DNA of 64,000 bases from Candidatus Peribacteria bacterium (GCA_943358175.1 CALRGV010000001.1:62001-126000), one strand, 5' to 3'. Counted from the stretch's first letter, positions 54,444-63,701 are shown. Numbers and translations: made by a program. The notes: a model not told the origin generated them from the sequence alone.

Positions 54444-54545
54444 GAGACCTTTTCCGGTCTCTATCTCTATTCCTTCTGCATTTTGCAGATTTCTCATTGT
54501 AGACCTATTTCGGTCACACTTCCTCACTTTTGTACTTCAGTACAA
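54444..54545. repeat. Array of four short hairpins
   Basis: In 102 bp: GAGACC/GGTCTC, TCTGCA/TGCAGA, GACC/GGTC and TTGTAC/GTACAA, each with a 3-6 nt loop and pyrimidine-rich spacers. Stems are unrelated in sequence. Possibly tandem terminators or part of a structured RNA. Confidence 0.6.
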
Positions 54546-54639
54546 GCTTTTATCATCAACTCTACTCGGACAATTCTTCTTTCTTACCTTGTTGTCTTTT
54601 TTCTGTTTCATATTTCTGTTGACGTATTTTAATTTAGGC

Positions 54640-54686
54640 TTGTTGTTCACCGCATGCGGGGGTTTTTGATCTGTAGATTTTGACAA
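54640..54686. repeat. 47-bp intergenic repeat, copy 2
   Basis: Second copy of the element at 45173-45219, again with CCGCATGCGG and TTTTTGATCTGTA. It lies 40 bp before the promoter of the VirB4-like gene. Confidence 0.8.
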
Positions 54687-54725
54687 AGGTGTTTTTGGCT
54701 CTTTGGGAATGGGGTAGTGCCTATC

Positions 54726-54754
54726 TTGTCATTCAAGGCGTTTTTTGGTATAAT
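54726..54754 (+). promoter_or_regulatory. Promoter of the VirB4-like gene
   Basis: TTGTCA, 17 bp, TATAAT, then 6 nt to an ATG at 54761, the leaderless spacing. That ATG opens a short leader ORF rather than the main gene. Confidence 0.7.
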
Positions 54755-54760
54755 GTTGTG

Positions 54761-54781
54761 ATGGTTTCAGATGGGAAATAA
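54761..54781 (+). CDS. Six-codon leaderless leader ORF
   Basis: ATG GTT TCA GAT GGG AAA TAA (MVSDGK) starts exactly where the transcript is predicted to begin. It is in frame with the VirB4-like gene, whose ATG follows 15 nt after the stop. It could be a regulatory leader peptide, a re-initiation device, or the remains of a former longer N-terminus. Confidence 0.4.
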   Translation: MVSDGK

Positions 54782-54796
54782 AAATTGAAAATAAAA

Positions 54797-57280
54797 ATGG
54801 ATCAAAATCAAACAGCGACAACAGATACGGCAACTGGAACAGCGACTCAGCCGGTTCTGACAGAACAAGTTGTTACGGCAGTTCAACCGGTGGCAGATGT
54901 CGCGACAGCTGTGGCGGAACAACCGGTTGTGCCAGTGGTTCCGGAATCCGGTAAAGAGGTTTTTAGTATGGATTCCACTCCGAAAACTGATACGCCTGTT
55001 TGGCTTCAGGAAGCCGGTAGTGCGGCTGAGGATAAAATTGTTGATGCAGGTTCATCTATGGATAATGTTGTTGGTCCTTTGAGTCATTTTCGTCAGGAAA
55101 AGCCAACTGAAACAGAATTGGGAGTGAATCCCGGTTCTTTGATTGAAATTACTCCTTCTTTTGAAGTGGTTGAAAGAGTAGATAAGGAGGCTGCGTCTAA
55201 AATGACTAATGCCGGATATGATCCTAATACGGGGAAAAAGATTGAGGAAAAGGATACCGTGGAGGCGACTCCGAAAGCTGATGCTTCTTCTATCGCGGCT
55301 CAAGCGGCTGCGGCCCCAACTCCAGAAGCGGTAAAAGCTGCTAACGCTGCTGAAGAAGTAAAACTTACCGCTCAAGAACAGGCAAAAGCTCAGGAGACAG
55401 TGGCTCAGAAGAAATCTATTTTAGGTAATTTGACTTCGCTTTTTTCATTCAGCACAAAAGCTCACAAAGACGCGGTGGAAAAAATTGATACAAATTCCAA
55501 GGACAAAATTTCTCAAGAAGAGAAAAATAAATATATCGAAGCTGAAAAAATTTACCAGGAAGGTTTGGCTTCAATTAAAGATTTGATTGCGCCGGCTTCA
55601 ATGGAAATTCTCTACGATAAAATTCATATGGATGGCCAATTTGTTCAGTCTTTCTATGTGTTTGCTTATCCTCGTTATTTGGATGTGAATTGGTTAGCGC
55701 CAATTATCAATTTTGATGTGACGATGGATATTTCACAATTTATTTATCCTATCAGTTCCGGTGATATTATGAAAATTTTGCGTAAAAAAGTAGCGCAAAT
55801 GGAATCCAGTATTCGTATCGATGCCGAAAAAGGTATGGTGCGTGATCCGGCTATCGAAACAGCGCTGGAGGATGCGGAACAATTGCGTACGGAAATTCAA
55901 CGCGGTCAGGAAAAGTTCTTCCAGTATGCGATGTATTTTACACTTTATTCCAATAGCGAAAAAAAATTGGAAAAAGTTACCAAGCAATTGGAAAGTCTCC
56001 TTGCCGGTAAGCTTGTGATGGTAAAGAGAGCGCAGATTCAAGCGGAGCATGGATTCAATTCTTCGATTCCACTTTGTCTGGATGAACTTTATACAATTCG
56101 TAATATGAATACTGGACCGCTTTCCAGTACTTTCCCGTTCACTTCGTCTGATCTTACATCTGATAAGGGAATTTTGTACGGAATTAATCGCCATAATGAT
56201 AGTTTGATTATCTTTGACCGTTTTGCTTTGGAAAATGCCAATAGTGTGGTGTTTGCGAAGTCCGGTGCCGGTAAATCTTACGCTGTGAAATTGGAAATTT
56301 TGCGTATGATGATGATGGGCACGGACGTGATCATAATCGATCCGGAAAATGAGTATCAGGCTCTTGCCAATACTGTTGGTGGGACTTATTTAAAATTAAG
56401 TTTGAATAGTGAACGTCGTATTAATCCTTTTGATTTGCCTAAGCCTATCGCCGGCGAAGACGTGCAGCCGGGAGATCTTTTGCGATCAAATGTGATTAGT
56501 TTGCATGGGTTGCTGAAATTGATGCTTGGGGATTTAAATCCGGCGGAAGAAAGTATTTTGGATAAGGCTTTGATTGATGTGTATGCACTAAAAGGTATCA
56601 CTATGGACGTGGTAGATCCATCTGCTTATCAGCCGCCGACGATGGAGGATTTATCTCAAATTTTAAATTCTTTGGAGGGTGCGCAGGGACTCGTGCAGAG
56701 GTTGTCTAAATTTACGACAGGTTCTTATTCCGGAATCTTTAATAAACCTACTAATCTTGATCTTACCAGTGGAATGATGGTGTTTTGTATTCGTGATTTG
56801 GAAGATGCTTTGCGTCCAATCGCGATGTATATTATTTTGAATTACATCTGGAATAGAGTGCGTAGCGAGATGAAAAAAAGGGTGCTTGTGATTGATGAGG
56901 CCTGGTCAATGATGCAGCATGAAGATAGCGCCAAATTCCTTTTTGGTCTCGTGAAAAGAGCACGTAAATATTATCTTGGCGTGACTACCATTACTCAGGA
57001 TGTGGAGGATTTCGTGAAGAGTGATCATGGGAAAGCGATTATTACGAACTCTTCGATGCAGCTGTTATTAAAGCAAGCTCCTTCAGCTGTAGATATGCTG
57101 GCTAAAATTTTCAATCTTACAGAGGGAGAGAGATATGTACTGTTAAATAGTGGTGTAGGTCAGGGGTTATTCTTTGCCGGTTTAAAGCACGTTGCGGTAC
57201 AGATCATTGCCTCATTTACGGAGGATAAGATTGTGACCACTAATCCGGAGGAACTTTTGAAACAGAAGGAGAGCGTTTAA
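54797..57280 (+). CDS. VirB4-like type IV secretion/conjugation ATPase
   Basis: 827 aa from ATG 54797 (the track begins at a TTG four codons earlier). The N-terminal 200 residues are low-complexity Thr/Ala/Val/Gln (QTATTDTATGTATQPVLTEQ), probably disordered. Then comes a VirB4 N-domain (PRYLDVNWLAPIINFDVTMD). The ATPase has Walker A VVFAKSGAGKSYAVKLEIL, Walker A' IDPENEYQAL, Walker B VLVIDEAWSMMQHED, and the sensor-like TTITQDVEDF. It powers a secretion or pilus-like machine at the inner membrane. No other VirB component is adjacent. The 3' end (GAGAGCGTTTAA) forms part of repeat element C. Confidence 0.9.
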   Translation: MDQNQTATTDTATGTATQPVLTEQVVTAVQPVADVATAVAEQPVVPVVPESGKEVFSMDSTPKTDTPVWLQEAGSAAEDKIVDAGSSMDNVVGPLSHFRQEKPTETELGVNPGSLIEITPSFEVVERVDKEAASKMTNAGYDPNTGKKIEEKDTVEATPKADASSIAAQAAAAPTPEAVKAANAAEEVKLTAQEQAKAQETVAQKKSILGNLTSLFSFSTKAHKDAVEKIDTNSKDKISQEEKNKYIEAEKIYQEGLASIKDLIAPASMEILYDKIHMDGQFVQSFYVFAYPRYLDVNWLAPIINFDVTMDISQFIYPISSGDIMKILRKKVAQMESSIRIDAEKGMVRDPAIETALEDAEQLRTEIQRGQEKFFQYAMYFTLYSNSEKKLEKVTKQLESLLAGKLVMVKRAQIQAEHGFNSSIPLCLDELYTIRNMNTGPLSSTFPFTSSDLTSDKGILYGINRHNDSLIIFDRFALENANSVVFAKSGAGKSYAVKLEILRMMMMGTDVIIIDPENEYQALANTVGGTYLKLSLNSERRINPFDLPKPIAGEDVQPGDLLRSNVISLHGLLKLMLGDLNPAEESILDKALIDVYALKGITMDVVDPSAYQPPTMEDLSQILNSLEGAQGLVQRLSKFTTGSYSGIFNKPTNLDLTSGMMVFCIRDLEDALRPIAMYIILNYIWNRVRSEMKKRVLVIDEAWSMMQHEDSAKFLFGLVKRARKYYLGVTTITQDVEDFVKSDHGKAIITNSSMQLLLKQAPSAVDMLAKIFNLTEGERYVLLNSGVGQGLFFAGLKHVAVQIIASFTEDKIVTTNPEELLKQKESV

Positions 57281-57391
57281 ATGCTGCCATCTACTTCGTT
57301 GGAAGGCAAATTTTGATCCTCATTTACCGCCGGTAAACTCCGGTCAAAATTTGCCTTCCGCCTCGTATCTGACAGCATTTAAACACTCTCC
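57268..57391. repeat. Nested covarying inverted-repeat element, copy C
   Basis: Outer stem GGAGAGCGTTTAAATGCTG with CAGCATTTAAACACTCTCC uses the last codons and stop of the VirB4-like gene as its left arm. Internal loop ATCTACTTCGT / CCTCGTATCTG, inner stem GGAAGGCAAATTTTGA/TCAAAATTTGCCTTCC, apical TTTACC/GGTAAA. Between two convergent genes. Confidence 0.92.
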
Positions 57392-57408
57392 GTAGAGTGC
57401 TAGAGCGC

Positions 57409-59133
57409 TTAGAACTGAGCCAGGGCGCTATTTAGTTGAGTGTCCACTTTTGGATCTGTTCCTTTTTCTATGATGATATCTGGACTAATTCCTTCGCCGT
57501 TAAGACTGGCGCCATTTGGCGTGAGCCAATTGGAAATGGTGTACTTGAGGAGGGAACCGTCTTTGTAGGTGCGAAGTTCTTGAGCGACGCCTTTACCAAA
57601 AGTTTTTTTACCAACCAGGGTGGCGATACCGAAATCCTTCAGGGCGCCGGCGACAATTTCGGCAGCGGAGGCGGAGCCTTCATTGATTAATACTACTAAT
57701 TTATAGCCTTTTAATAAGCCGTTTCCATTGGTTTTTGTTTCTTCAGTCTTTTTATCCACGAATTCCATTTTTACGGCTGTTTTTATTTGGTCCGTGAAGA
57801 GGCTGATGATGTTTATGGCTGTGTCTACGTAGCCGCCGGGATTGTTCCTCAAATCGAGAATAATACCGTCCGGTTTGTTTTTAATTAACTCTTTTGCCGC
57901 CGTGCTGAACTCTTCATCCGACCCATCGCCAAAATCTGTAAGTAAAATATAGCCTATGTTTTTGCCACTAGTTGTTTTTAAATTTTCCGTGCTTACTCTT
58001 TCAATGGTTATTGAACCTCGGGTTATGGTGAATTCCATTTCTTTTTCCGCACGCATGATTGTTAATTTTACTGATGATTTGGAAGGACCTTTGATTTTTG
58101 CAGACACTTCTTCCAGGCTCAATCCTTCAGTGATTTGATCATCTACTTTGCTGATAATATCTTGTCCTTGGATGCCTGCTTTTTCCGCAGGAGAATCGTG
58201 GAAAGGAGTTATTACCGTGACTTTTTTCTCTATTAATTCTATTACTATGCCTATGCCTTCGTATTTATTGGAAAGTTTGGTGAGAGTGGTGCTTGTTGAG
58301 GAAGGAGTATCAAAAACGGTGTATTTGTCTTTGGCTTCGGAAACCATTCCTTTGATCGCGGCTTGGATTAATTTGTCATCGTCCAGTTTATCTTTGTAGA
58401 GAAATTTTGTTTTCAGGGTGGACCAAACGTCTACCAAAGTTGAAAAATTTTTGTTATTAGTGAGGTCGTTTGACGAAGTCTTGGAATTTTTATTTGTGAT
58501 TGTAATTGTGACTGCTGAGTCTATGTTTTGCTTTATTTTATAGAGATAATCAACAGCTTCACCTTTGGTGATTTTTTTGTTTTTCAGAAATTTAGTTGGC
58601 GAGGCGCTCTCTATTATATTTAATTTTGCCGCTTTGTTTGCCAGGGGAGCAATGGCTGAATCTAATGAAATATCCGTGAATGGAAAATCTTCTTTGACGA
58701 AAAAATAATTTGTACCAATACCCAAGCTATTAAACATAGCGGTGAGGGCGGCGAGTTTTGTGACTTTGGTGTTGATTCCAAAAACACTTTTTCCGGATGG
58801 GGTTTTGATAAGTTTGTTGTCGAGAATTGTCTGAATGTATGGAGCGTAAGGTGAGTCGTTGGAGATGTCGGTGTATGGCAAATCGATGTTTTCCGATGGG
58901 GTTCCCATTCCTTCGGTGATGATCAATTTGTATAATTCTCCTTTTGTCAGTAGGTCGTCCGGGTGAAATTTATTGTCGATTTCTACAGGTAGGCGACCGA
59001 GTTCATAAAGAGTTTTTATGGAATTGTAATACTTATTTGTTTCCGGAACGTCTGAGTAAAAAGCAAAGGAGCTTGTGGTTTGAAGGAGAACCAAAGTCAG
59101 GCCGACTAAAAGATTTATGAGAAATTTTTTCAT
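57409..59133 (-). CDS. SLH-domain S41 (C-terminal processing) protease
   Basis: 574 aa. Signal peptide (FLINLLVGLTLVLLQTTSSFAF), then three S-layer homology domains (about 25-200: FYSDVPETNKYYNSIKTLYE, YTDISNDSPYAPYIQTILDN, FTDISLDSAIAPLANKA). A PDZ domain follows (about 285-375: GIGIVIELIEKKVTVITPFH, SPAEKAGIQGQDIISKVDD). The S41 peptidase has the catalytic Ser in NEGSASAAEIVAGAL and the Lys in GKKTFGKGVAQE, plus DLRNNPGGYVDTAI. The SLH part should anchor it to a secondary cell-wall polymer under an S-layer, where it would process or degrade exported proteins. Confidence 0.94.
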   Translation of the reverse strand: MKKFLINLLVGLTLVLLQTTSSFAFYSDVPETNKYYNSIKTLYELGRLPVEIDNKFHPDDLLTKGELYKLIITEGMGTPSENIDLPYTDISNDSPYAPYIQTILDNKLIKTPSGKSVFGINTKVTKLAALTAMFNSLGIGTNYFFVKEDFPFTDISLDSAIAPLANKAAKLNIIESASPTKFLKNKKITKGEAVDYLYKIKQNIDSAVTITITNKNSKTSSNDLTNNKNFSTLVDVWSTLKTKFLYKDKLDDDKLIQAAIKGMVSEAKDKYTVFDTPSSTSTTLTKLSNKYEGIGIVIELIEKKVTVITPFHDSPAEKAGIQGQDIISKVDDQITEGLSLEEVSAKIKGPSKSSVKLTIMRAEKEMEFTITRGSITIERVSTENLKTTSGKNIGYILLTDFGDGSDEEFSTAAKELIKNKPDGIILDLRNNPGGYVDTAINIISLFTDQIKTAVKMEFVDKKTEETKTNGNGLLKGYKLVVLINEGSASAAEIVAGALKDFGIATLVGKKTFGKGVAQELRTYKDGSLLKYTISNWLTPNGASLNGEGISPDIIIEKGTDPKVDTQLNSALAQF

Positions 59134-59196
59134 ATGAAGAGTTATTTTTAAACTCGCTCATACTAGCCTTTATTGGGAAATTTGTTAACTCAATTT

Positions 59197-59321
59197 AAGA
59201 GAGTGTTGACTTAATGCCATCTACTTCGTTGTCGGAAAATTTTGGTCCTCATTTACTTGTAGTAAACTCCGGTCAAAATTTTCCTTACGCCTCGTAGCTG
59301 GCATCAATTCAACACTCTCTT
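59197..59321. repeat. Nested covarying inverted-repeat element, copy D
   Basis: Outer stem AAGAGAGTGTTGA..TTAATGCCA with TGGCAT..TCAACACTCTCTT, reaching the stop codon of the large minus-strand gene. Loops ATCTACTTCGT / CCTCGTA(G)CTG, inner stem around GGAAAATTTTG/CAAAATTTTCC with slight decay, apical TTTACT/AGTAAA. Its sequence orientation matches A-C on the + strand although its gene is on the minus strand. Confidence 0.9.
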
Positions 59322-62300
59322 TAGGCCGCCTTGCGTTTCAGGAGATTTGTTTTATCTTTTTCTCTACTTTTTGCGCTCTTTTTCAAGTGGTCTTTTTCTT
59401 GAATAATTGAGAGAAGTGTGAAGAGTCCTTCTGATTTCGTTTCAGCAATGCCTATTTCCTGCCCTTCAAATTTTTCTCCAAAATCGTAAGTAGTTTGGGC
59501 AAAATCATAAGCTGCTTTTAGAGCGGTGGTGCTTGTATATGGACATTTTGTTCCATCGAAAATTGTTTCATCTACTTGTAGATTGTTTTCAAGCGCGAAG
59601 TGTATAATGTGGCCCATAAATCCGGATGTTTGGTAGACTGTTTGGGGGTCATTTGCAAATTCGGGATATTTTTTATTCATTTCAATAAAGGTTTGTATTG
59701 CCGCATCTATTTTCGCCTGTGGTTCTATTTGCTGGCTTAGTTCCAAATATAGTGATTGTAGGGTCTGAACTTTTGCAACCAATTCCGTGGAAGGTTCCGG
59801 TCTTTCCACTATCGTTACTTCTTTTGAATCACCTAGACCAATTGGGCGCTTATATCTTGCGGTATTTGGCGCGGTCGGCATTGTAATATCTGTCGCGAGT
59901 TTTTCGTCTCGTACGCGGCGTTTTCCGTTTAGTGTGTGATTCTGTTTTCGGCGTAGGACTTTGGCTAGAATGTGCAGACCATTAATTTTTCTTTGGACTT
60001 CTCCAAAACCCAGATCAGTATAGCCTTCCGCATATTGTATAGCTTTTTCAATTGCCGGAAGCTGCATATATGGTTTTTTTTCATTGTCATAAATTTGTGA
60101 ATCTACCTCTAGGTCATTCAGGTTCGCAATGTTTAGTATGTGCCCTATGTAGCCCATGAAATAATAGTGAATCATTCCTTCCCAGGCGCCGGCCAGTCCT
60201 TTTTGGGCGGTATTCATATAGTTGAAATCTTCCATGCTAGTGGCTACCAATTGAGCTAATTCATCTTTGTGAACCGGATCTTTTTGGGAGTGCAATTCTA
60301 AAGCTAAAATCCCGATTGCGCGGATGCGCTGCATTCTCAGAATGTATTGGTATTGATTGCTTTCCATGTCCTTTTGAGACAAAGATTTGGACATACCTTC
60401 GTTACTGTATGTGCTGATGGCTTCTCTTAACAATGTTAATTTTGCTTCGCTTGCGTCTTCTGAAAGTGATAATGCTTGAATTATTTGGGTGTCGCCTTTT
60501 AGTTTTGCACTTCTGGCCGCGGAGTCGTTGAGGCCAAGCTGATCGTTAATTCTCCAGGCTTCGGCAAAAAGTTTTACCGCCTCTTCGTGTTGGCCGAGGA
60601 AGGCTTTTACTCCCGCTTGTTGTTCAACGATTTTTACTTCTGAATTGGAATCAAAACCTAGTGGATGGGCACGTCTTGTTCTTTCGATGGTATTCAATAT
60701 TTGCTCAATTTTTTGCATAGTTGCCAGGTCTTCCCCGGTCAATGAATTTGGCTGCATGATGACATCATCATCGAAGAATTGGCCCTCAATTTTAGTGCCA
60801 AGTCGTAATTTTTCGTAGGGGTTTCTTGCTTCGCATATACGACGTAATTCCAGTTGTTGTGGAGAGGGGTGTCTGTGGTTTTTGGCATAGGCGTTTGCTT
60901 CCGATTCAATTTGCACTTTGTTTTTTTGATAAATTTTGTCTACGTCGTCGTAACGTTCTTCAAAGTGGGCCAGAAGAATATCCAGGATTGCTTTTTCCGT
61001 TGGTGGAATTGATGTGCCGCATTGCACGATGGCTTCATGGGCGGCTTTCATTTGCGGTATATTGTACTGCATGCATGCTCTATCGAAGGTTATGCGATGC
61101 ATGCGGAGAACATTTATTCGTGAGGGATTGTGGGAGTGGATTTTCTTAATTTCCTGCAGATCTTTTTCTGTTGAGTCGAATTTACCTGCAAGCATGCTGT
61201 TTTCGGCTTTTTTGAAAAGATAATTTACGGTCATTTCAATGATGTCCGAATCGTATGGACAGGATTCACTTTTTAGTGATTTAAGGCAATCTTGGATATT
61301 AGGAAGAGCAAGGCCTGTTTCGGCTATTTTTTGGATGCTTTCAATATCGTGACGAGCATCTGCTTGTTGCAGTAGGCTTTTGCTTAAATTATTGTATTCA
61401 CTCCAGAAAATTTCCGTTTCTTCGTCCGGTCGAAAATTTGCCGGTATTGATTGAGCGATGATTGTGGCAAGATTGTATTTGATTTGCTGGTCTACGCCTT
61501 CATTGTCTTTAAAAAGTTCGTAAAGATTTTTGGCCATTACGGCTTTTTCGGCCGGAGGGATGGAGTCCAGGACTATATCTCTGGTTGTTTCGTGTTGAAG
61601 GTTGCAGTATTCAGCTCTTTTGCTATCGTGCTTTATGTAGCCGCGATTTTGGAGGATCTCGGTGAGTCTTCTGTATGCGTCATTGTCCAATCCCATGATG
61701 TTATGTAGGATCATGTATCCATCCATAGCTCCTAATTTTTCTCCCATTAAGGCGATGTATTGCAGAAAGGATTTGGAGGTTTTGTCCAGAACAGCCAATC
61801 TTTCTTGATAAAATTTGGTTAAATCACTTTCAGAGTTAATTTCAGTGATTCTTTTTAATACTTCATCTTTTACTTTGATGTGCGTGGAAGTTATTTCGAG
61901 GTTTGGGTATGGTTCTGAGGCTGAACCATATTGGCAAATTTGATCCATGAAATTTTTCATGATCCACGGAGAGCCATTTGCTTTAACGGCCAGAGTTTTG
62001 TACCAATCAGTAATTTCTAAATTTTCACCTTTTTCATTTCTGCGAATTTCCAAAGGTAGGGAATGGAAGGCGAAGGCTTTGGCTAAATGGTTTTCGGTAA
62101 GCATTGGTAGACCATTTAGCGTAACTGTTTGTAGCCCTTTTTTATGATCGTTTTTGAGTTTTATGAAAGCTTGGGATTGATACATTTCCTTTGGTCTGGT
62201 GGTGACAAGTGCTTTGCCGGGAATTTCTGTGCCAATTCTGGAAAATTCTTGGATTAATTCAATGAGGCGCGGTTCGGAAATGCGATCGGCGTGATGTAGA

Positions 62301-63568
62301 TCTTCCAACACGAAAAGTGTTTTTGGATTTTTTGCCAATTTTAATTTTTGCATTGCCATAAGGCATAAATCCTTGATTATATCGGGATTTATAGCGGTGA
62401 ATTCTATGCGTTGGGCATGAGATAATTGATTGAATTCATGGAGAGTTATTGTGCGATCTGCGTAGATGAATTCTCCGGCATTTGTAATGTCTACAAGTTC
62501 TTGGTAAGTAATTTGTTCTTCCGTGCTTGAAGGCATTTCCGATTTGGCGATTTCTTCCAATTGCTGAGCAATAGTTGCCAAACTTGAGCCTTGGACATTT
62601 TTATCTGATGGATTTACCGAACAGAGAATGGAGTTTGGAAGTTTTGATAATAATTCCGTGCGCAGACGGGATTTACCCATGCCGGCCTCAGCTTCCAGGG
62701 AAAGGATATGGCTTTCGTCGTCGCCGGCGAATTCGAGTAGCGTGGAGAGTTCTGATTCATAGCCGATCATTTTATCCGGTCCACCAAGTTCTTCCGATAC
62801 TCTGGAAATAGCTTCTATAAGTACGGTTAATTTTGGGTCCGGGTGGATGATGGTGCGGAGCTTTATACTGCTACCTGTTCTTAAGTTCGGATTTGCGATT
62901 TTTCCGGCGAGACGATTGCTGACGTAGGTGATGCCACTGGATTTGGCCGTAAGAATATTTGCAGTTGCCTCGTCAAGGTTGGAATCAGATAGGGTTAGTT
63001 CATTCTGATCGTTGTAGAGATTACAATCTCCAATGAGTATATTGGCGGATGGAATTTTGTTGCGAATAGAGCTTTCTATGTCAAATAATTTTTCCACACC
63101 ACCTCTTTCGGTGAGGGAGAAAATTATTAGGTTACCCTCATTGTCTTGGGTAATGATAAAATCGTGGGAGTGCGTGATGACCGAGATTTCTTCTTTAAGA
63201 AATTTTTGATTTGAAGGATTGTTGATGGTGGCAGCATCCAGAATGAAGTAAGTCGCACTGCATTTTGATTCAGTTTCTACTCTCGGTGCTGATGGTAATC
63301 CCAGTTTGTGGAAAATTTCTGCGTGGTTGAGGTGGGGAAGGGATAGCCTGAAAGAATTTGGATTTTCATCCGCTTCCATGGCAGCGTCAATTGCGGCTTG
63401 GATTTCATGAGTTGGAACTCTTTGGGTGTCTCCTAAGTCAGGCGCTTCAACTTCTGGTGCGGGATCTGGATTCTTTTCTGGTCGTCCATCTTCTCCTATT
63501 ACTAATATTGGTACTTTAGTAGTGGATTGTGGATCTTTTGGATCTGTTTCTGGTGCTGTTTTAGACAT
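59321..63568 (-). CDS. Degenerate adenylate-cyclase-like domain / AAA ATPase / TPR-helical giant protein
   Basis: 1415 aa. Residues 1-90 are Pro/Glu-rich. Residues about 105-235 follow the order of class III nucleotide-cyclase domains (YFILDAATINNP, FIITQDNEGNLIIFS, ANILTAKSSGITYVSNRLAG), but the metal-binding aspartates look missing, so it is probably not catalytic. A STAND-like AAA ATPase follows: GYESELSTLLEF, Walker A LEAEAGMGKSRLR, Walker B LFVLEDLHHADR. Residues about 600-1400 are helical, TPR-like (FAEAWRINDQLGLNDSAARS, LVATSMEDFNYMNTAQKG). This cyclase-ATPase-TPR order is known from large signalling regulators. No signal peptide. Role unknown; ligand-triggered switch is inference. Confidence 0.85.
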   Translation of the reverse strand: MSKTAPETDPKDPQSTTKVPILVIGEDGRPEKNPDPAPEVEAPDLGDTQRVPTHEIQAAIDAAMEADENPNSFRLSLPHLNHAEIFHKLGLPSAPRVETESKCSATYFILDAATINNPSNQKFLKEEISVITHSHDFIITQDNEGNLIIFSLTERGGVEKLFDIESSIRNKIPSANILIGDCNLYNDQNELTLSDSNLDEATANILTAKSSGITYVSNRLAGKIANPNLRTGSSIKLRTIIHPDPKLTVLIEAISRVSEELGGPDKMIGYESELSTLLEFAGDDESHILSLEAEAGMGKSRLRTELLSKLPNSILCSVNPSDKNVQGSSLATIAQQLEEIAKSEMPSSTEEQITYQELVDITNAGEFIYADRTITLHEFNQLSHAQRIEFTAINPDIIKDLCLMAMQKLKLAKNPKTLFVLEDLHHADRISEPRLIELIQEFSRIGTEIPGKALVTTRPKEMYQSQAFIKLKNDHKKGLQTVTLNGLPMLTENHLAKAFAFHSLPLEIRRNEKGENLEITDWYKTLAVKANGSPWIMKNFMDQICQYGSASEPYPNLEITSTHIKVKDEVLKRITEINSESDLTKFYQERLAVLDKTSKSFLQYIALMGEKLGAMDGYMILHNIMGLDNDAYRRLTEILQNRGYIKHDSKRAEYCNLQHETTRDIVLDSIPPAEKAVMAKNLYELFKDNEGVDQQIKYNLATIIAQSIPANFRPDEETEIFWSEYNNLSKSLLQQADARHDIESIQKIAETGLALPNIQDCLKSLKSESCPYDSDIIEMTVNYLFKKAENSMLAGKFDSTEKDLQEIKKIHSHNPSRINVLRMHRITFDRACMQYNIPQMKAAHEAIVQCGTSIPPTEKAILDILLAHFEERYDDVDKIYQKNKVQIESEANAYAKNHRHPSPQQLELRRICEARNPYEKLRLGTKIEGQFFDDDVIMQPNSLTGEDLATMQKIEQILNTIERTRRAHPLGFDSNSEVKIVEQQAGVKAFLGQHEEAVKLFAEAWRINDQLGLNDSAARSAKLKGDTQIIQALSLSEDASEAKLTLLREAISTYSNEGMSKSLSQKDMESNQYQYILRMQRIRAIGILALELHSQKDPVHKDELAQLVATSMEDFNYMNTAQKGLAGAWEGMIHYYFMGYIGHILNIANLNDLEVDSQIYDNEKKPYMQLPAIEKAIQYAEGYTDLGFGEVQRKINGLHILAKVLRRKQNHTLNGKRRVRDEKLATDITMPTAPNTARYKRPIGLGDSKEVTIVERPEPSTELVAKVQTLQSLYLELSQQIEPQAKIDAAIQTFIEMNKKYPEFANDPQTVYQTSGFMGHIIHFALENNLQVDETIFDGTKCPYTSTTALKAAYDFAQTTYDFGEKFEGQEIGIAETKSEGLFTLLSIIQEKDHLKKSAKSREKDKTNLLKRKAA

Positions 63569-63589
63569 ATCTTGTATGAGTTGGGGATC

Positions 63590-63598
63590 ATTATAGCA
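63590..63598 (-). promoter_or_regulatory. Extended -10 promoter of the giant gene
   Basis: Minus-strand TGCTATAAT, an extended -10 motif, about 21 nt before ATG 63568. A TTGACA sits too close to serve as its -35. Confidence 0.5.
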
Positions 63599-63646
63599 GT
63601 ATTGTCAAGTTTGCGAAGCGGAAAAAGAAAAACTCCCCTTAAGCGC

Positions 63647-63675
63647 TTGACTTTTATGCTCTTTTGTTTTATACT
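63647..63675 (+). promoter_or_regulatory. Promoter of the last, partial gene
   Basis: TTGACT, 17 bp, TATACT on the + strand, with the ATG 26 nt past the -10 and no Shine-Dalgarno in the leader. Confidence 0.75.
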
Positions 63676-63701
63676 AAGCATAGTAATTTAACAAAAACAA
63701 A

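Noticed and set aside
54006-54527. 173-aa minus-strand ORF in the island
   Set aside because: Arg/Gln/Pro-rich shadow crossing several hairpins, with no promoter. The + strand 90-aa frame has a better membrane helix and codon pattern.
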